From positions 1,116,001-1,180,000 of the forward strand of contig CAWIFM010000008.1 in the NCBI GenBank assembly GCA_963835525.1: DNA of 64,000 nt, in the 5' to 3' direction. How positions within the stretch are numbered: the first letter of the stretch is position 1; each line of letters starts with the position of its first letter. Position numbers and translations under genes: made by a program. The notes beneath the pieces are model-generated. The model was given only the letters and a program-made list of their open reading frames with translations. It had not been told where the DNA came from and did no database searches. This document shows positions 57,495-64,000 of this stretch, piece by piece. The stretch comes from DASSUW01 sp963835525 (GTDB lineage Bacteria; Actinomycetota; Thermoleophilia; Solirubrobacterales; Solirubrobacteraceae).

Positions 57495-57946
57495 ATGGCC
57501 GAGATCGTCACCTCGCGACTGCTCCTGCGGCCGTTCCGCGCCGAAGACCTCACCGCGTTCGTCGCCTACCGCAGCCACCCGGACGTCGCGCGGTACCAGT
57601 CATGGGACACCTCGTACTCGATGGCCGACGCAGAGGAGTTCCTGGCTTCCCAGCAGGGTGTCAGCCGGCGACCGCCGAGGTGGGCGTGACGTTCGCGCCG
57701 GAGCATCAGGGCACCGGGCTGGCGACCGAGGCGCTGGCCGCCGTGATCGCCGAGCTGTTCGGCGACCACGGCCTCCATCGCGTCTACGCCCAGGCCGACG
57801 ACCGCAATGTCGCCGTCCACCGTCTCCTCGAGCGGCTTGGGTTCCGCTGCGAGGCGCGGCTGGTCGAGGCCGACTGGTTCAACGGCGAGTGGTCGACCCT
57901 GCGCGTCTACGCCGTCCTGCGGCGCGAATGGGTCACGAGAGCCTGA
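57495..57946 (+). pseudogene. GNAT acetyltransferase with internal deletion and frameshift
   Basis: The first part, MAEIVTSRLLLRPFRAEDLT, SHPDVARYQSWDTSYSMADA, EEFLASQQGV (57495-57653), and the last part, PATAEVGVTFAPEHQGTGLA, TEALAAVIAELFGDHGLHRV, YAQADDRNVAVHRLLERLGF, are both excellent RimJ/RimL-type GNAT sequence but in different frames. The middle strand (normally about 35-40 residues with the substrate loop) is absent. The acetyl-CoA loop (HQGTGLATEA) is kept. Not a functional enzyme as it stands. Confidence 0.78.
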
Positions 57947-58448
57947 GCACTCGCACGCCCATCGTGTAGTTCGCACCGTCCTGGGTGAACTTCAGGCTCC
58001 CCCAGGCCGTTGCCCCGACGAGAGTGGGGAGCGGCGCATACGCGTCGCCGAGCCAGTCGTCGCCGTCGAACCAGTTGTCCGGGTCGTCGTCGTAGAGGGT
58101 GGCCCAGACCGGGCCGGTCACGTCACGTGACACGTTCGGATACGCCATCTGGAGCGGGTTGACGCCGTACGGGCCCCACACCTTGACTCCGTTGATCCGG
58201 ATGTACGCCTGGTCCTCGAAGCTGTCCTCCGTCTCGTATGCCCGCAGCGTGTCGATGAAGATGCGGTACTTCGGCTGCGGCGGAGCCGGCGGATGCGGTG
58301 GCGGCGGATCGTCCGGGTCCTGGTAGCAGCCGTGCGGGGGGCAGGCCGAAGCGGTGGTCGGCGACGTGAGCGCGACGGCGACGGGGATCGTCAGCAGCAC
58401 GAGTAGCGCCGCGAGAGTCGCGCGGCCGGGTCTGAATCTGAGGGACAT
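57933..58448 (-). CDS. Secreted hypothetical protein, 171 aa
   Basis: Signal peptide (LAALLVLLTIPVAVALTSPT, then TASACPP). A Pro-rich segment (CPPHGCYQDPDDPPPPHPPA) precedes a beta-rich domain: YRIFIDTLRAYETEDSFEDQ, AYIRINGVKVWGPYGVN, GPVWATLYDDDPDNWFDGDD, WLGDAYAPLPTLVG. The Asp clusters look like calcium ligands of a C2-like fold. No enzymatic motif. Its end overlaps the broken GNAT gene by 14 bp (convergent). Confidence 0.65.
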   Translation of the reverse strand: MSLRFRPGRATLAALLVLLTIPVAVALTSPTTASACPPHGCYQDPDDPPPPHPPAPPQPKYRIFIDTLRAYETEDSFEDQAYIRINGVKVWGPYGVNPLQMAYPNVSRDVTGPVWATLYDDDPDNWFDGDDWLGDAYAPLPTLVGATAWGSLKFTQDGANYTMGVRVLRLS

Positions 58449-58535
58449 CGTGTCTCACCTTCTCGTTGGGTAGAGGGGGAGACGGTCGAGACCCGTGGGG
58501 CTATTCCGTCACGGCGCGAGCGGTACGCTCGCGCG

Positions 58536-59240
58536 ATGACGTCGCCCGCTCGTGGCCAAGCGCTGCGCGCAGCCGCCGGGCAGGGGGTGGACGCCGATGT
58601 GGTGGCAGCCAGAGCGCGTGAGCTCGGCGTCAAGGGCTGGGTGCGGCCGACTGGAGAGATCCACGCCGAGGGGCCGCCCGACTCGGTCGAGGCGCTGATG
58701 GCCGTCTTCGGTGACGTCGTCTCGATCGAACGGGTGCGTGTCGAGGGTCACGAACAGTTCGCGATCCGGGGTGTGAGTGCCGGCGTGTTCGTCGTCCAGG
58801 AGCATCAGGCGACTGCCCACCACTACGACCTGCGCCTGGAGGTCGACGGAGTCATGCGCTCCTGGGCCGTGCCGAAGGGGCCGTCGCTCGATCCCGCGGC
58901 CAAGCGCCTGGCAGTCGAGGTCGAGGATCACGGCCTGGACCACAACGACTTCGAGGGCACGCTGGGTGACGGTGGCGTGATCGTGTGGGACCGCGGCAGC
59001 TACGAACAGGGCGGTCGCGTCGCATGGCCCGAGGCGCTCGAGCGCGGCCACGCCGTCTTCGTCCTGCACGGTGAGAAGCTTCGCGGTGGGTTCGCGCTCC
59101 AGCGCACGCGACCGCGCGCCAAGCCGCAATGGCTGTTGATCAAGCGCCGCGACGACGAAGCGCGGCCAGGCTCGGAGATCGTGGCCGAGCGCCCCGAGTC
59201 GGTCATCAGCGGCCGGACGCTGGCGCAGCTGCTCGGTTGA
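58536..59240 (+). CDS. LigD-type 3'-phosphoesterase fused to an acylphosphatase-like domain
   Basis: 234 residues. Residues about 8-75 (LRAAAGQGVDADVVAARARE, LGVKGWVRPTGEIHAEG, DSVEALMAVFGD) follow the acylphosphatase fold, but the catalytic Arg (GxVQGVxFR) and Asn (RNxxDG) are not conserved. Residues 85-215 are the LigD PE domain: FVVQEHQATAHHYDLRLEVD, MRSWAVPKGPSLDPAAKRLA, VEVEDHGLDHNDFEG, VIVWDRGSYE, FVLHGEKLRGGFALQR. The PE domain trims 3'-phosphates or ribonucleotides in end joining. A ligase gene (frameshifted) is 3 kb away. Confidence 0.82.
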   Translation: MTSPARGQALRAAAGQGVDADVVAARARELGVKGWVRPTGEIHAEGPPDSVEALMAVFGDVVSIERVRVEGHEQFAIRGVSAGVFVVQEHQATAHHYDLRLEVDGVMRSWAVPKGPSLDPAAKRLAVEVEDHGLDHNDFEGTLGDGGVIVWDRGSYEQGGRVAWPEALERGHAVFVLHGEKLRGGFALQRTRPRAKPQWLLIKRRDDEARPGSEIVAERPESVISGRTLAQLLG

Positions 59241-59259
59241 GTGACAGTAGAGTGCCGCT

Positions 59260-60099
59260 ATGCAGGAGCTTCGTCGGAGTGCCCTGGCAACAGCCCTGAC
59301 CGCGGTCGCGTTGCTCGCCGTCCCCGCCGTGGCCGAGGCGAGCTTCCTCGACACCTATCAGCGGCTCGCCGAGCGCCGCCTCAGCCCGGCGCCGCTCGTC
59401 CCCACGACGATCCCGAAGGTGTTCCGGCCCATCGACCGCGCGCCGGAGAACGGGACGACGATCGGCGGCCGCGGGTACGCCGTACGCCTCGTGCACCAGG
59501 GTCCGCTGGGACCGGACGCCGTGATCGAGGTCAGCGGCGGGGAGTTCCGCTCCATCCGCGCGCTCTGGCGCGAGCGCCGCAGGGAGGGGTACTCCTCACG
59601 CACCCGCACGCGGGTCCGGGGGAAGCGCGGCTATCTGCTCAAGCGACGGGCCGGAACGCGGACGCGCGAGCTCGCGTGGGTGGAGGGCGGCAAGGTGTAC
59701 ACGGCCGGGTCGGGAACCCCGCGCAAGGTCTCGCTGAAGGCGCTGCGGTCGACCGTCGCGGGGCTCGATCGCCTGGAGCGCGACTACTTCGGCGGGGCGG
59801 CGGATCCCGACAACAGCTCAGGCGCGGTCGCCGTCACGACCGAGAAGACCATCACGGCGACCGTGGAGTTCGAGGCCCAGTGCGCCTCCGGCGTGCGCGT
59901 CGGGGGCGTGGACGTCACGCTGCTGCGCCGCCAGGGCGACGCGTTCTCCTTCGCGATCGACTCGGACCCGTGGACCGGCACGGTCAACGGCACGATCACA
60001 CCGGACGCGATCACCATGGACATCCACGCGACCGGGACCGTCGAGGGCGAGGCGTGCGACACCGGCGCACTGTCCCTCACTCTCGACGGCCGCAGCTAG
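59260..60099 (+). CDS. Secreted hypothetical protein, 279 aa
   Basis: Signal peptide LATALTAVALLAVPAVAEAS. Region 35-170 has many Arg (RSIRALWRERRREGYSSRTR, GYLLKRRAGTRTRELAWVEG), and a C-terminal beta domain follows (ITATVEFEAQCASGVRVGGV, DVTLLRRQGDAFSFAIDSDP, WTGTVNGTITPDAITMDIHA). Two Cys in the C-terminal domain could form a disulfide. No family recognised. It begins 19 bp after the phosphoesterase stop and its stop is 4 bp from the convergent amtB. Confidence 0.62.
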   Translation: MQELRRSALATALTAVALLAVPAVAEASFLDTYQRLAERRLSPAPLVPTTIPKVFRPIDRAPENGTTIGGRGYAVRLVHQGPLGPDAVIEVSGGEFRSIRALWRERRREGYSSRTRTRVRGKRGYLLKRRAGTRTRELAWVEGGKVYTAGSGTPRKVSLKALRSTVAGLDRLERDYFGGAADPDNSSGAVAVTTEKTITATVEFEAQCASGVRVGGVDVTLLRRQGDAFSFAIDSDPWTGTVNGTITPDAITMDIHATGTVEGEACDTGALSLTLDGRS

Positions 60100-60102
60100 T
60101 AG

Positions 60103-61407
60103 CTAGGACGGCACAGGCGCCATCGCCGGCTTGCGCCGCCGCTCCGGGGCGCCCGGCCCGGTCGGCTCGACGAGAATGGCGCCCTCGCCCGTGGCGTAGG
60201 CCTCCTCGCCGTGGCTCACGACGTCCATGCCGATGGCCTCCTCGCGCTCGGTGACGCGCAGCGGGCTGAAGAGGCCGATCAGCTTGAGCAGCGCGAACGT
60301 GGCGCCGAACGCGTAGGCCGGCGCGGCGAGCACGGCCAGCGCCTGGTCGGCGAGCTGGGCGGGGTTGCCGTAGAGCAGGCCGTCGGACACGCCGTTCCAG
60401 GCCGCCTGGGCGACGAACCCGATGAACAGGATGCCCGTGAGCCCGGCCACGCCGTGCGCGGCCAGCACGTCCAGCGTCTCGTCGACGCGCGTGCGCGTGC
60501 GCAGCACGATCACGGCGTAGGCCGGCAGCGCGGCGACGACGCCGAGCACCATCGCCCACATCGGGCTGATGAAGCCTGCGGCGGGCGTGATGCCGACGCA
60601 CCCGACCACGATCGCTGTGGCGGCGCCGATCGCGGTGATCTGCCGCGATCGGATCAGGTCGAGGACGAACCAGGTCGCCAGCGCGCAGGCGGGCGTGAGC
60701 AGCGTGTTCACGAAGGCGAGCACGCCGGCCTGGCCCACCGAGAACCCGCTGCCGCCGTTGAAGCCGAACCAGCCGAACCACAGCAGGCCGGCACCGAGCA
60801 GGACGTAGACGGAGTTGTGCGGCAGGATCGCCTGGCGGCCGTAGTCCTTGCGCGCGCCGACCACCAGCGCGGCGGCGAGCGCGGAGAAGCCGGAGCCCAT
60901 CTCGACCGGGACGCCGCCCGCGAAGTCCAGCGTGCCGCCCGCCTGCAGCCAGCCGCCGCCGAACGCCCAGTGCGCGAGCACGGCGTAGACGCAGACCGAC
61001 CAGAGCCCGGCGAAGACCAGGAACGGGCCGAACCGCATGCGCTCGACCACCGCGCCGGCCACCAGCGCCGTGGTGATGATGCAGAACGTGGCCTGGAACG
61101 CGAAGAACAGGAGGTGCGGGATGGTCGTGCCGTCGCGCGGCTCGAACGCCACGCCGCTCAGGAAGGCGTGGCCGAGGCCGCCGATGAGGCTGCCGTCCCC
61201 GTCGAAGGCCAGCGAGTAGCCGATCAGGGCCCACGAGATCGTGGCGATCGCGAGCGCGGCGACGCACATCATGAACGTGTTCAGCGTGTTCTTCGAGCGC
61301 ACGAGGCCCGCGTAGAAGAGGCCCAGCGCCGGCGTCATGAGGAGCACCAGCGCGGTGGCGGCGAGCATCCAGGCGGTGTCGCCCGCGTTGATTCCGGCCG
61401 GCATCAC
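60103..61407 (-). CDS. amtB: Ammonium transporter AmtB
   Basis: 434 residues with eleven membrane segments. Signature regions: LLMTPALGLFYAGLVRSKNT, ATISWALIGYSLAFD, VYAVLAHWAFGGGWLQAGGT, LDFAGGVPVEMGSGFSALAA, WFGWFGFNGGSG, and the C-terminal tail LIGLFSPLRVTEREEAIGMD, VVSHGEEAYATGE. The twin-His pore is HWAF plus AAHGVAGLTG. The tail motif binds the PII protein. Its start overlaps the GlnK stop by four bases. Conducts NH4+/NH3, controlled by PII. Confidence 0.93.
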   Translation of the reverse strand: MMPAGINAGDTAWMLAATALVLLMTPALGLFYAGLVRSKNTLNTFMMCVAALAIATISWALIGYSLAFDGDGSLIGGLGHAFLSGVAFEPRDGTTIPHLLFFAFQATFCIITTALVAGAVVERMRFGPFLVFAGLWSVCVYAVLAHWAFGGGWLQAGGTLDFAGGVPVEMGSGFSALAAALVVGARKDYGRQAILPHNSVYVLLGAGLLWFGWFGFNGGSGFSVGQAGVLAFVNTLLTPACALATWFVLDLIRSRQITAIGAATAIVVGCVGITPAAGFISPMWAMVLGVVAALPAYAVIVLRTRTRVDETLDVLAAHGVAGLTGILFIGFVAQAAWNGVSDGLLYGNPAQLADQALAVLAAPAYAFGATFALLKLIGLFSPLRVTEREEAIGMDVVSHGEEAYATGEGAILVEPTGPGAPERRRKPAMAPVPS

Positions 61408-61757
61408 GCACCCACCGGGGTCACGGCCAGGTTGTCGGTCTCACCCGTCCGGATGCGGACGACCTGCTCGAGCTCGAGGACGAAGATCTTGCCGTCGCCG
61501 ACCTCTCCCGTCCGGCCCCCGTCGCACAGCGCCTCGATCGTCGGCTCGACGAACTCGTCCGATACGGCGATCTCGAAGCGCACCTTCTCGGACATGCCGA
61601 GGCGCACGGTCGTGCCCCGGTAGGTCTCCACGCGGTCGAGCTCTCCGCCGTGTCCCTGCACGCGGCTCATGGAGAACCCGCGCACCTCGGCGCGATACAG
61701 CGCCTCCAGCACCTCGTTGGCCTTGTCGGGCCGCACGATTCCGATAACCAGCTTCAT
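61404..61757 (-). CDS. glnK: PII signal-transduction protein (GlnK/GlnB)
   Basis: 117 residues. MKLVIGIVRPDKANEVLEAL, FSMSRVQGHGGELDRVETYR, KVRFEIAVSDEFVEPTIEAL and GDGKIFVLELEQVVRIRTGE match the PII family, with the C-terminal signature (B-loop and K of DGKI) intact. In the T-loop, Tyr46 is present but position 51, the uridylylated or adenylylated Tyr of classical PII proteins, is Val (TTVRL). So control by covalent modification is unlikely; ATP/ADP and 2-oxoglutarate binding remain possible. Cotranscribed with amtB. Confidence 0.92.
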   Translation of the reverse strand: MKLVIGIVRPDKANEVLEALYRAEVRGFSMSRVQGHGGELDRVETYRGTTVRLGMSEKVRFEIAVSDEFVEPTIEALCDGGRTGEVGDGKIFVLELEQVVRIRTGETDNLAVTPVGA

Positions 61758-61856
61758 GCCCGGCAGCGTCGCGATGCCGAGCTGGAGCGTCTTTGGCCCT
61801 GTGGAGGAAACGCTCTGCGATCGTTTGTCCGCCTGGACATCCGATTCGTGATCCCG

Positions 61857-62736
61857 ATGAAGGCGGTGCTGTCCGCCGATCGGCCGGCCGGCCCCGAGTG
61901 GGTGTTCGAGCGCAAGCTCGACGGCATCCGGTGCCTGGCGGTCAAGGACGGCCGCACGCGGCTGTACTCGCGCAACGAGCTGTCGCTCAACGACCGCTAC
62001 GCGCCGCTCGCCGCCGCGCTCGACGCCGACCCCGCCGACGGCTTCGTGATCGACGGCGAGGCCGTGACGCTGGGTCGGCGGACGCGATCGCTTCGGCGGC
62101 GGCGAGGGCGCCCAGCTCCTCTACTTCGTCTTCGACGTCCTGTTCGCGGACGGGCGCGACCTGCGCTCGCTAGCACTGGAGGAGCGCCGCGCGGCGCTGG
62201 CGGACCTGCTGGGTTGGAAGGACCCGCTGCGCGTGACCGAGCAGGTGACGGGCGACGGCGCCTCCCTGCTCGCCGGCGCGTGTCGCGACGGCTGGGAAGG
62301 GCTGATCGCCAAGCGCGTCGGCACGCCGTACGTCTCCACCCGCTCGCGCGACTGGCTCAAGCTCAAGTGCACGGCCGAGCAGGAGCTGGTCGTCGGCGGC
62401 TTCACCGCGCCGCGCGGCTCACGCACCGATCTCGGCGCGCTGCTGGTCGGCCACTTCGAGGGCGATCGGCTCCGCTACGCGGGCAAGGTCGGCACGGGAT
62501 TCACGCGCGCGACGCTCCACGAGCTGTCCGAGCGGCTCGCCCCGCTGGTCCGCGAGACGTCCCCGTTCGAGCCCGAGAAGGCGATCCCGCGTGACGCCAC
62601 GTGGGTCGAGCCGGAGCTCGTCGCGCAGATCGCGTTCATGGAATGGACCGGTGACGGCAGGCTGCGGCATCCGTCCTTCCTCGGCCTTCGCTTCGACAAG
62701 CCGGCGCGTGAGGTCGTACGTGAAGCAACCCCGTGA
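61857..62736 (+). pseudogene. ATP-dependent DNA ligase (LigD/LigC type) with a frameshift
   Basis: From ATG 61857 (MKAVLSADRPAGPEWVFERK, LDGIRCLAVKDG), where the Lys of KLDG is the adenylated residue, through FVIDGEAVTL. Then the frame shifts between about 62070 and 62092. It resumes as RFGGGEGAQLLYFVFDVLFA, LAGACRDGWEGLIAKRVGTP, DWLKLKCTAEQELVVGGFTA, then the OB-fold. About 292 residues. One extra base would explain it. The gene's only end-joining partner in the window is the PE-domain protein at 58536. Confidence 0.8.
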
Positions 62737-62741
62737 CCGGG

Positions 62742-63155
62742 TCACTCCAGTTCCGCGACGAGCGCCTTGGTGCGCTCGACGATGTCGTCGCGGGTGATGC
62801 GAACCTCGTCGAGCGGACGCCCCTTCGGGTCGTCGAGGTCCCAGTCGATGTAGCGCTTGCTCGGGATGTAGGGGCACTCGTCGCCGCAGCCCATCGTGAC
62901 CACGACGTCGGCCTGCTCGGCGAGGTCGCGCGTGAGCTTGCGTGGTGAGCGGCCGGAGAGGTCGATCCCGAGCTCGTTCATGACCTGCACGACCTCGGGA
63001 TGGACGCGCTCTGCGGGCGTGGTGCCGGCCGAGAGCGCGCGGTGGCGCCCTTCTGCGGCGCGCTCGAACAGGGCTGCCGACATCTGCGAGCGCCCGGCGT
63101 TGTGGAGACATACGAAGAGGACGGTGGCCGTCTGCGTACGGTACTGCATTGACAT
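62742..63155 (-). CDS. arsC: Arsenate reductase (low-molecular-weight phosphatase fold)
   Basis: 137 residues. VLFVCLHNAGRSQMSAALFE is the CxxNxxRS active-site loop of thioredoxin/mycothiol-type arsenate reductases. DVVVTMGCGDECPYIPSKRY holds the redox Cys pair, and DWDLDDPKGRPLDEVRITRD supplies the catalytic Asp. Reduces arsenate to arsenite in the cytoplasm. It is divergent from arsR with a 29-bp gap. The frame starts at ATG 63153-63155, and a second Met (MQYRT) is two codons on. Confidence 0.92.
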   Translation of the reverse strand: MSMQYRTQTATVLFVCLHNAGRSQMSAALFERAAEGRHRALSAGTTPAERVHPEVVQVMNELGIDLSGRSPRKLTRDLAEQADVVVTMGCGDECPYIPSKRYIDWDLDDPKGRPLDEVRITRDDIVERTKALVAELE

Positions 63156-63177
63156 TCATCGCTTCAATCGATATCTA
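63149..63177 (+). promoter_or_regulatory. arsR promoter, likely leaderless
   Basis: TTGACA (63149-63154), 17-bp spacer, TATCTA (63172-63177). The arsR ATG is at 63185, seven bases after the -10, so the message would start at or one base before the start codon. The -35 overlaps the arsC 5' end. Confidence 0.62.
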
Positions 63178-63182
63178 TAGAT
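63173..63182. promoter_or_regulatory. Palindrome ATCTATAGAT, candidate ArsR operator
   Basis: A perfect 10-bp palindrome covers the -10 box and the presumed transcription start of arsR, and lies 18 bp upstream of the divergent arsC start. A bound ArsR dimer would block both promoters. ATAGAT repeats directly after it (63177-63186). Confidence 0.5.
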
Positions 63183-63184
63183 AG

Positions 63185-63538
63185 ATGGCTGTCGATCTGG
63201 AGTTGGCGCCCAAGACGAAGCGCCCCGCGGGCGAGGCGTGCTGTGAGCCCGTCGTCTATCCCGACGTCGAGCGCGAGCAGGCGATCCGCATGGCCGAGGT
63301 CGCGAAGGCGCTCGGCGATCCAGTGCGGCTCCAGCTCGTCGACGTGCTGCGCAAGCACGCCGGCATCGTCTGCGTCTGCGAGCTGGTGCCGCTCTTCGAA
63401 ATCTCCCAGCCCACCCTCTCGCACCACCTGAAGAAGCTGCGCGACGCCGGGATCGTCGACAGCGAGAGACGCGGCCTGTGGGCCTACTACTACGTGCTGC
63501 CCGGTGCCCTGGAGGAGCTGACCGCATGGCTGAGCTGA
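63185..63538 (+). CDS. arsR: ArsR-family arsenic-responsive repressor
   Basis: 117 residues. The winged helix: EVAKALGDPVRLQLVDVLRK, HAGIVCVCELVPLFEISQPT, LSHHLKKLRDAGIVDSERRG. The Cys pair in CVCELV is the classical ArsR arsenite site next to the recognition helix. An extra Cys pair (GEACCEPVVYPD) sits near the N-terminus and may supply a third ligand. It overlaps arsM by 13 bp, so repressor and methyltransferase are co-expressed. See the candidate operator over its promoter. Confidence 0.92.
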   Translation: MAVDLELAPKTKRPAGEACCEPVVYPDVEREQAIRMAEVAKALGDPVRLQLVDVLRKHAGIVCVCELVPLFEISQPTLSHHLKKLRDAGIVDSERRGLWAYYYVLPGALEELTAWLS

Positions 63539-64000
63539 TCAACGCCGACGAGCTGCGCGAGAACGTGCGCGAGCGCTACGCAGCGGCGGCCATGGCGACC
63601 ACCGACCCGGCCGCGGCGGCCGGCTGCTGTGGGCCCGATCCTGCCGGCATCACCGACGAGCGGGCGGAGCTGTTCGGCGCCGGCCTGTACGCCGATGGCG
63701 CGCGCGACGAGCTGCCCGACACCGCCCTGCTCGCCTCGCTCGGGTGCGGCAACCCGACCGCCATGGCCGAGCTGCGCGAGGGCGAGACCGTGCTCGACCT
63801 CGGCTCCGGCGGCGGCATCGACGTGCTGCTCTCCGCCCGCCGTGTCGGACCCACCGGCACCGCCTACGGGCTCGACATGACCGACGAGATGCTCGAGCTC
63901 GCCCGTGCGAACCAGGCCAAGGTCGGCGTCGAGAACGTCCACTGGCTCAAGGGCCACATCGAGGCCATCCCGCTCCCGGACGCGAGCGTCGACGTCGTCA
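63526..64000 (+). CDS. arsM: Arsenite S-adenosylmethionine methyltransferase (partial, runs off right edge)
   Basis: The 158 visible residues begin MAELINADELRENVRERYAA. LPDTALLASLGCGNPTAMAE is the ArsM-specific Cys region. VLDLGSGGGIDVLLSARRVG and YGLDMTDEMLELARANQAKV are the SAM-binding motifs, with GCCGPDPAG near residue 35 giving two more Cys. Methylates arsenite to volatile or less toxic organoarsenicals. The C-terminal domain lies outside the window. Overlaps arsR by 13 bp. Confidence 0.88.
   Translation, partial: MAELINADELRENVRERYAAAAMATTDPAAAAGCCGPDPAGITDERAELFGAGLYADGARDELPDTALLASLGCGNPTAMAELREGETVLDLGSGGGIDVLLSARRVGPTGTAYGLDMTDEMLELARANQAKVGVENVHWLKGHIEAIPLPDASVDVV

Noticed and set aside
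60211..61623. 470-codon plus-strand frame opposite amtB-glnK
   Set aside because: Arg/Gly/His-rich shadow; the minus strand encodes unmistakable AmtB and PII proteins.

Overview
The window is GC-rich chromosomal DNA, and by eye nearly every codon ends in G or C. Many genes overlap by 1-4 bases, GTG starts are common, and several proteins carry short secretion signals. The protein families (LVIVD-repeat protein, HtaA-like repeat proteins, MpaB-type oxygenase, tandem DUF1990 protein, MerR-DICT regulator, many small secreted proteins) suggest an actinobacterium of the Thermoleophilia/Solirubrobacterales type. This assignment is inferred from gene content; there is no rRNA in the window to confirm it.

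Layout. 0-9.4 kb: housekeeping and exported proteins, including a truncated hemoglobin, an LVIVD-repeat protein, a LysR regulator beside a frameshifted EamA permease and an SDR, TrmO/TsaA, and a secreted glycoside-hydrolase-like protein. 9.7-14.3 kb: small redox and flavin operons, a RibD-C reductase, a DUF2278/lamin-tail protein and a PilZ protein. 14.3-18 kb: a polyamine block with a class III aminotransferase divergent from arginine decarboxylase (SpeA-like) plus agmatinase (SpeB), giving a route arginine -> agmatine -> putrescine -> aminobutanal/GABA. 19.5-20.7 kb: a scar in which an IS3 OrfA remnant is joined to half of a Clp N-terminal domain.

20.7-28.3 kb is the most coherent accessory system. 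It holds divergent operons around a perfect palindrome: membrane protein plus SDR on one side; FAD amine oxidoreductase, DUF1365, cyclopropane-fatty-acid-synthase-type methyltransferase, ECF sigma factor and MerR-DICT regulator on the other; then convergent photolyase plus SRPBCC. The set resembles the light/singlet-oxygen regulons of other bacteria, but the regulator carries a DICT domain instead of a B12 photosensor domain or a ChrR anti-sigma factor. 28.3-32.2 kb: a second ECF sigma/anti-sigma pair and an MpaB-family oxygenase, flanked by two secreted HtaA-like repeat proteins.

32.3-41 kb is an insertion-sequence-rich accessory region: IS256 fragment, IS30, two IS110 elements, broken small enzymes, a four-gene coupled mini-operon of small membrane proteins with DUF427, and a tandem DUF1990 protein. 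The two IS110 copies share a structured inverted repeat immediately upstream of the transposase start, a candidate for the element's guide RNA region. 41-54.8 kb: secreted proteins, an Imm5-like protein, a frameshifted old-yellow-enzyme oxidoreductase and a heavily frameshifted ABC substrate-binding gene beside a GntR regulator, a MacB/FtsX-type ABC exporter (permease frameshifted), and an EamA/FAD-monooxygenase pair. 54.8-58.5 kb: an ArsR-AHSA1-RibD operon with an operator over the start codon, a beta-helix protein and a deleted GNAT gene. 58.5-64 kb: LigD-type 3'-phosphoesterase fused to a degenerate acylphosphatase domain, amtB-glnK, a frameshifted ATP-dependent ligase, and an arsenic locus (arsC, arsR, arsM running off the edge).

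At least seven genes are split by apparent one-base indels, mostly in G/C runs, and three more lack internal segments. Either the sequence carries residual indel errors or this segment is decaying; the two explanations have to be separated before any gene is called dead. No rRNA, tRNA, CRISPR array or prophage was recognised.
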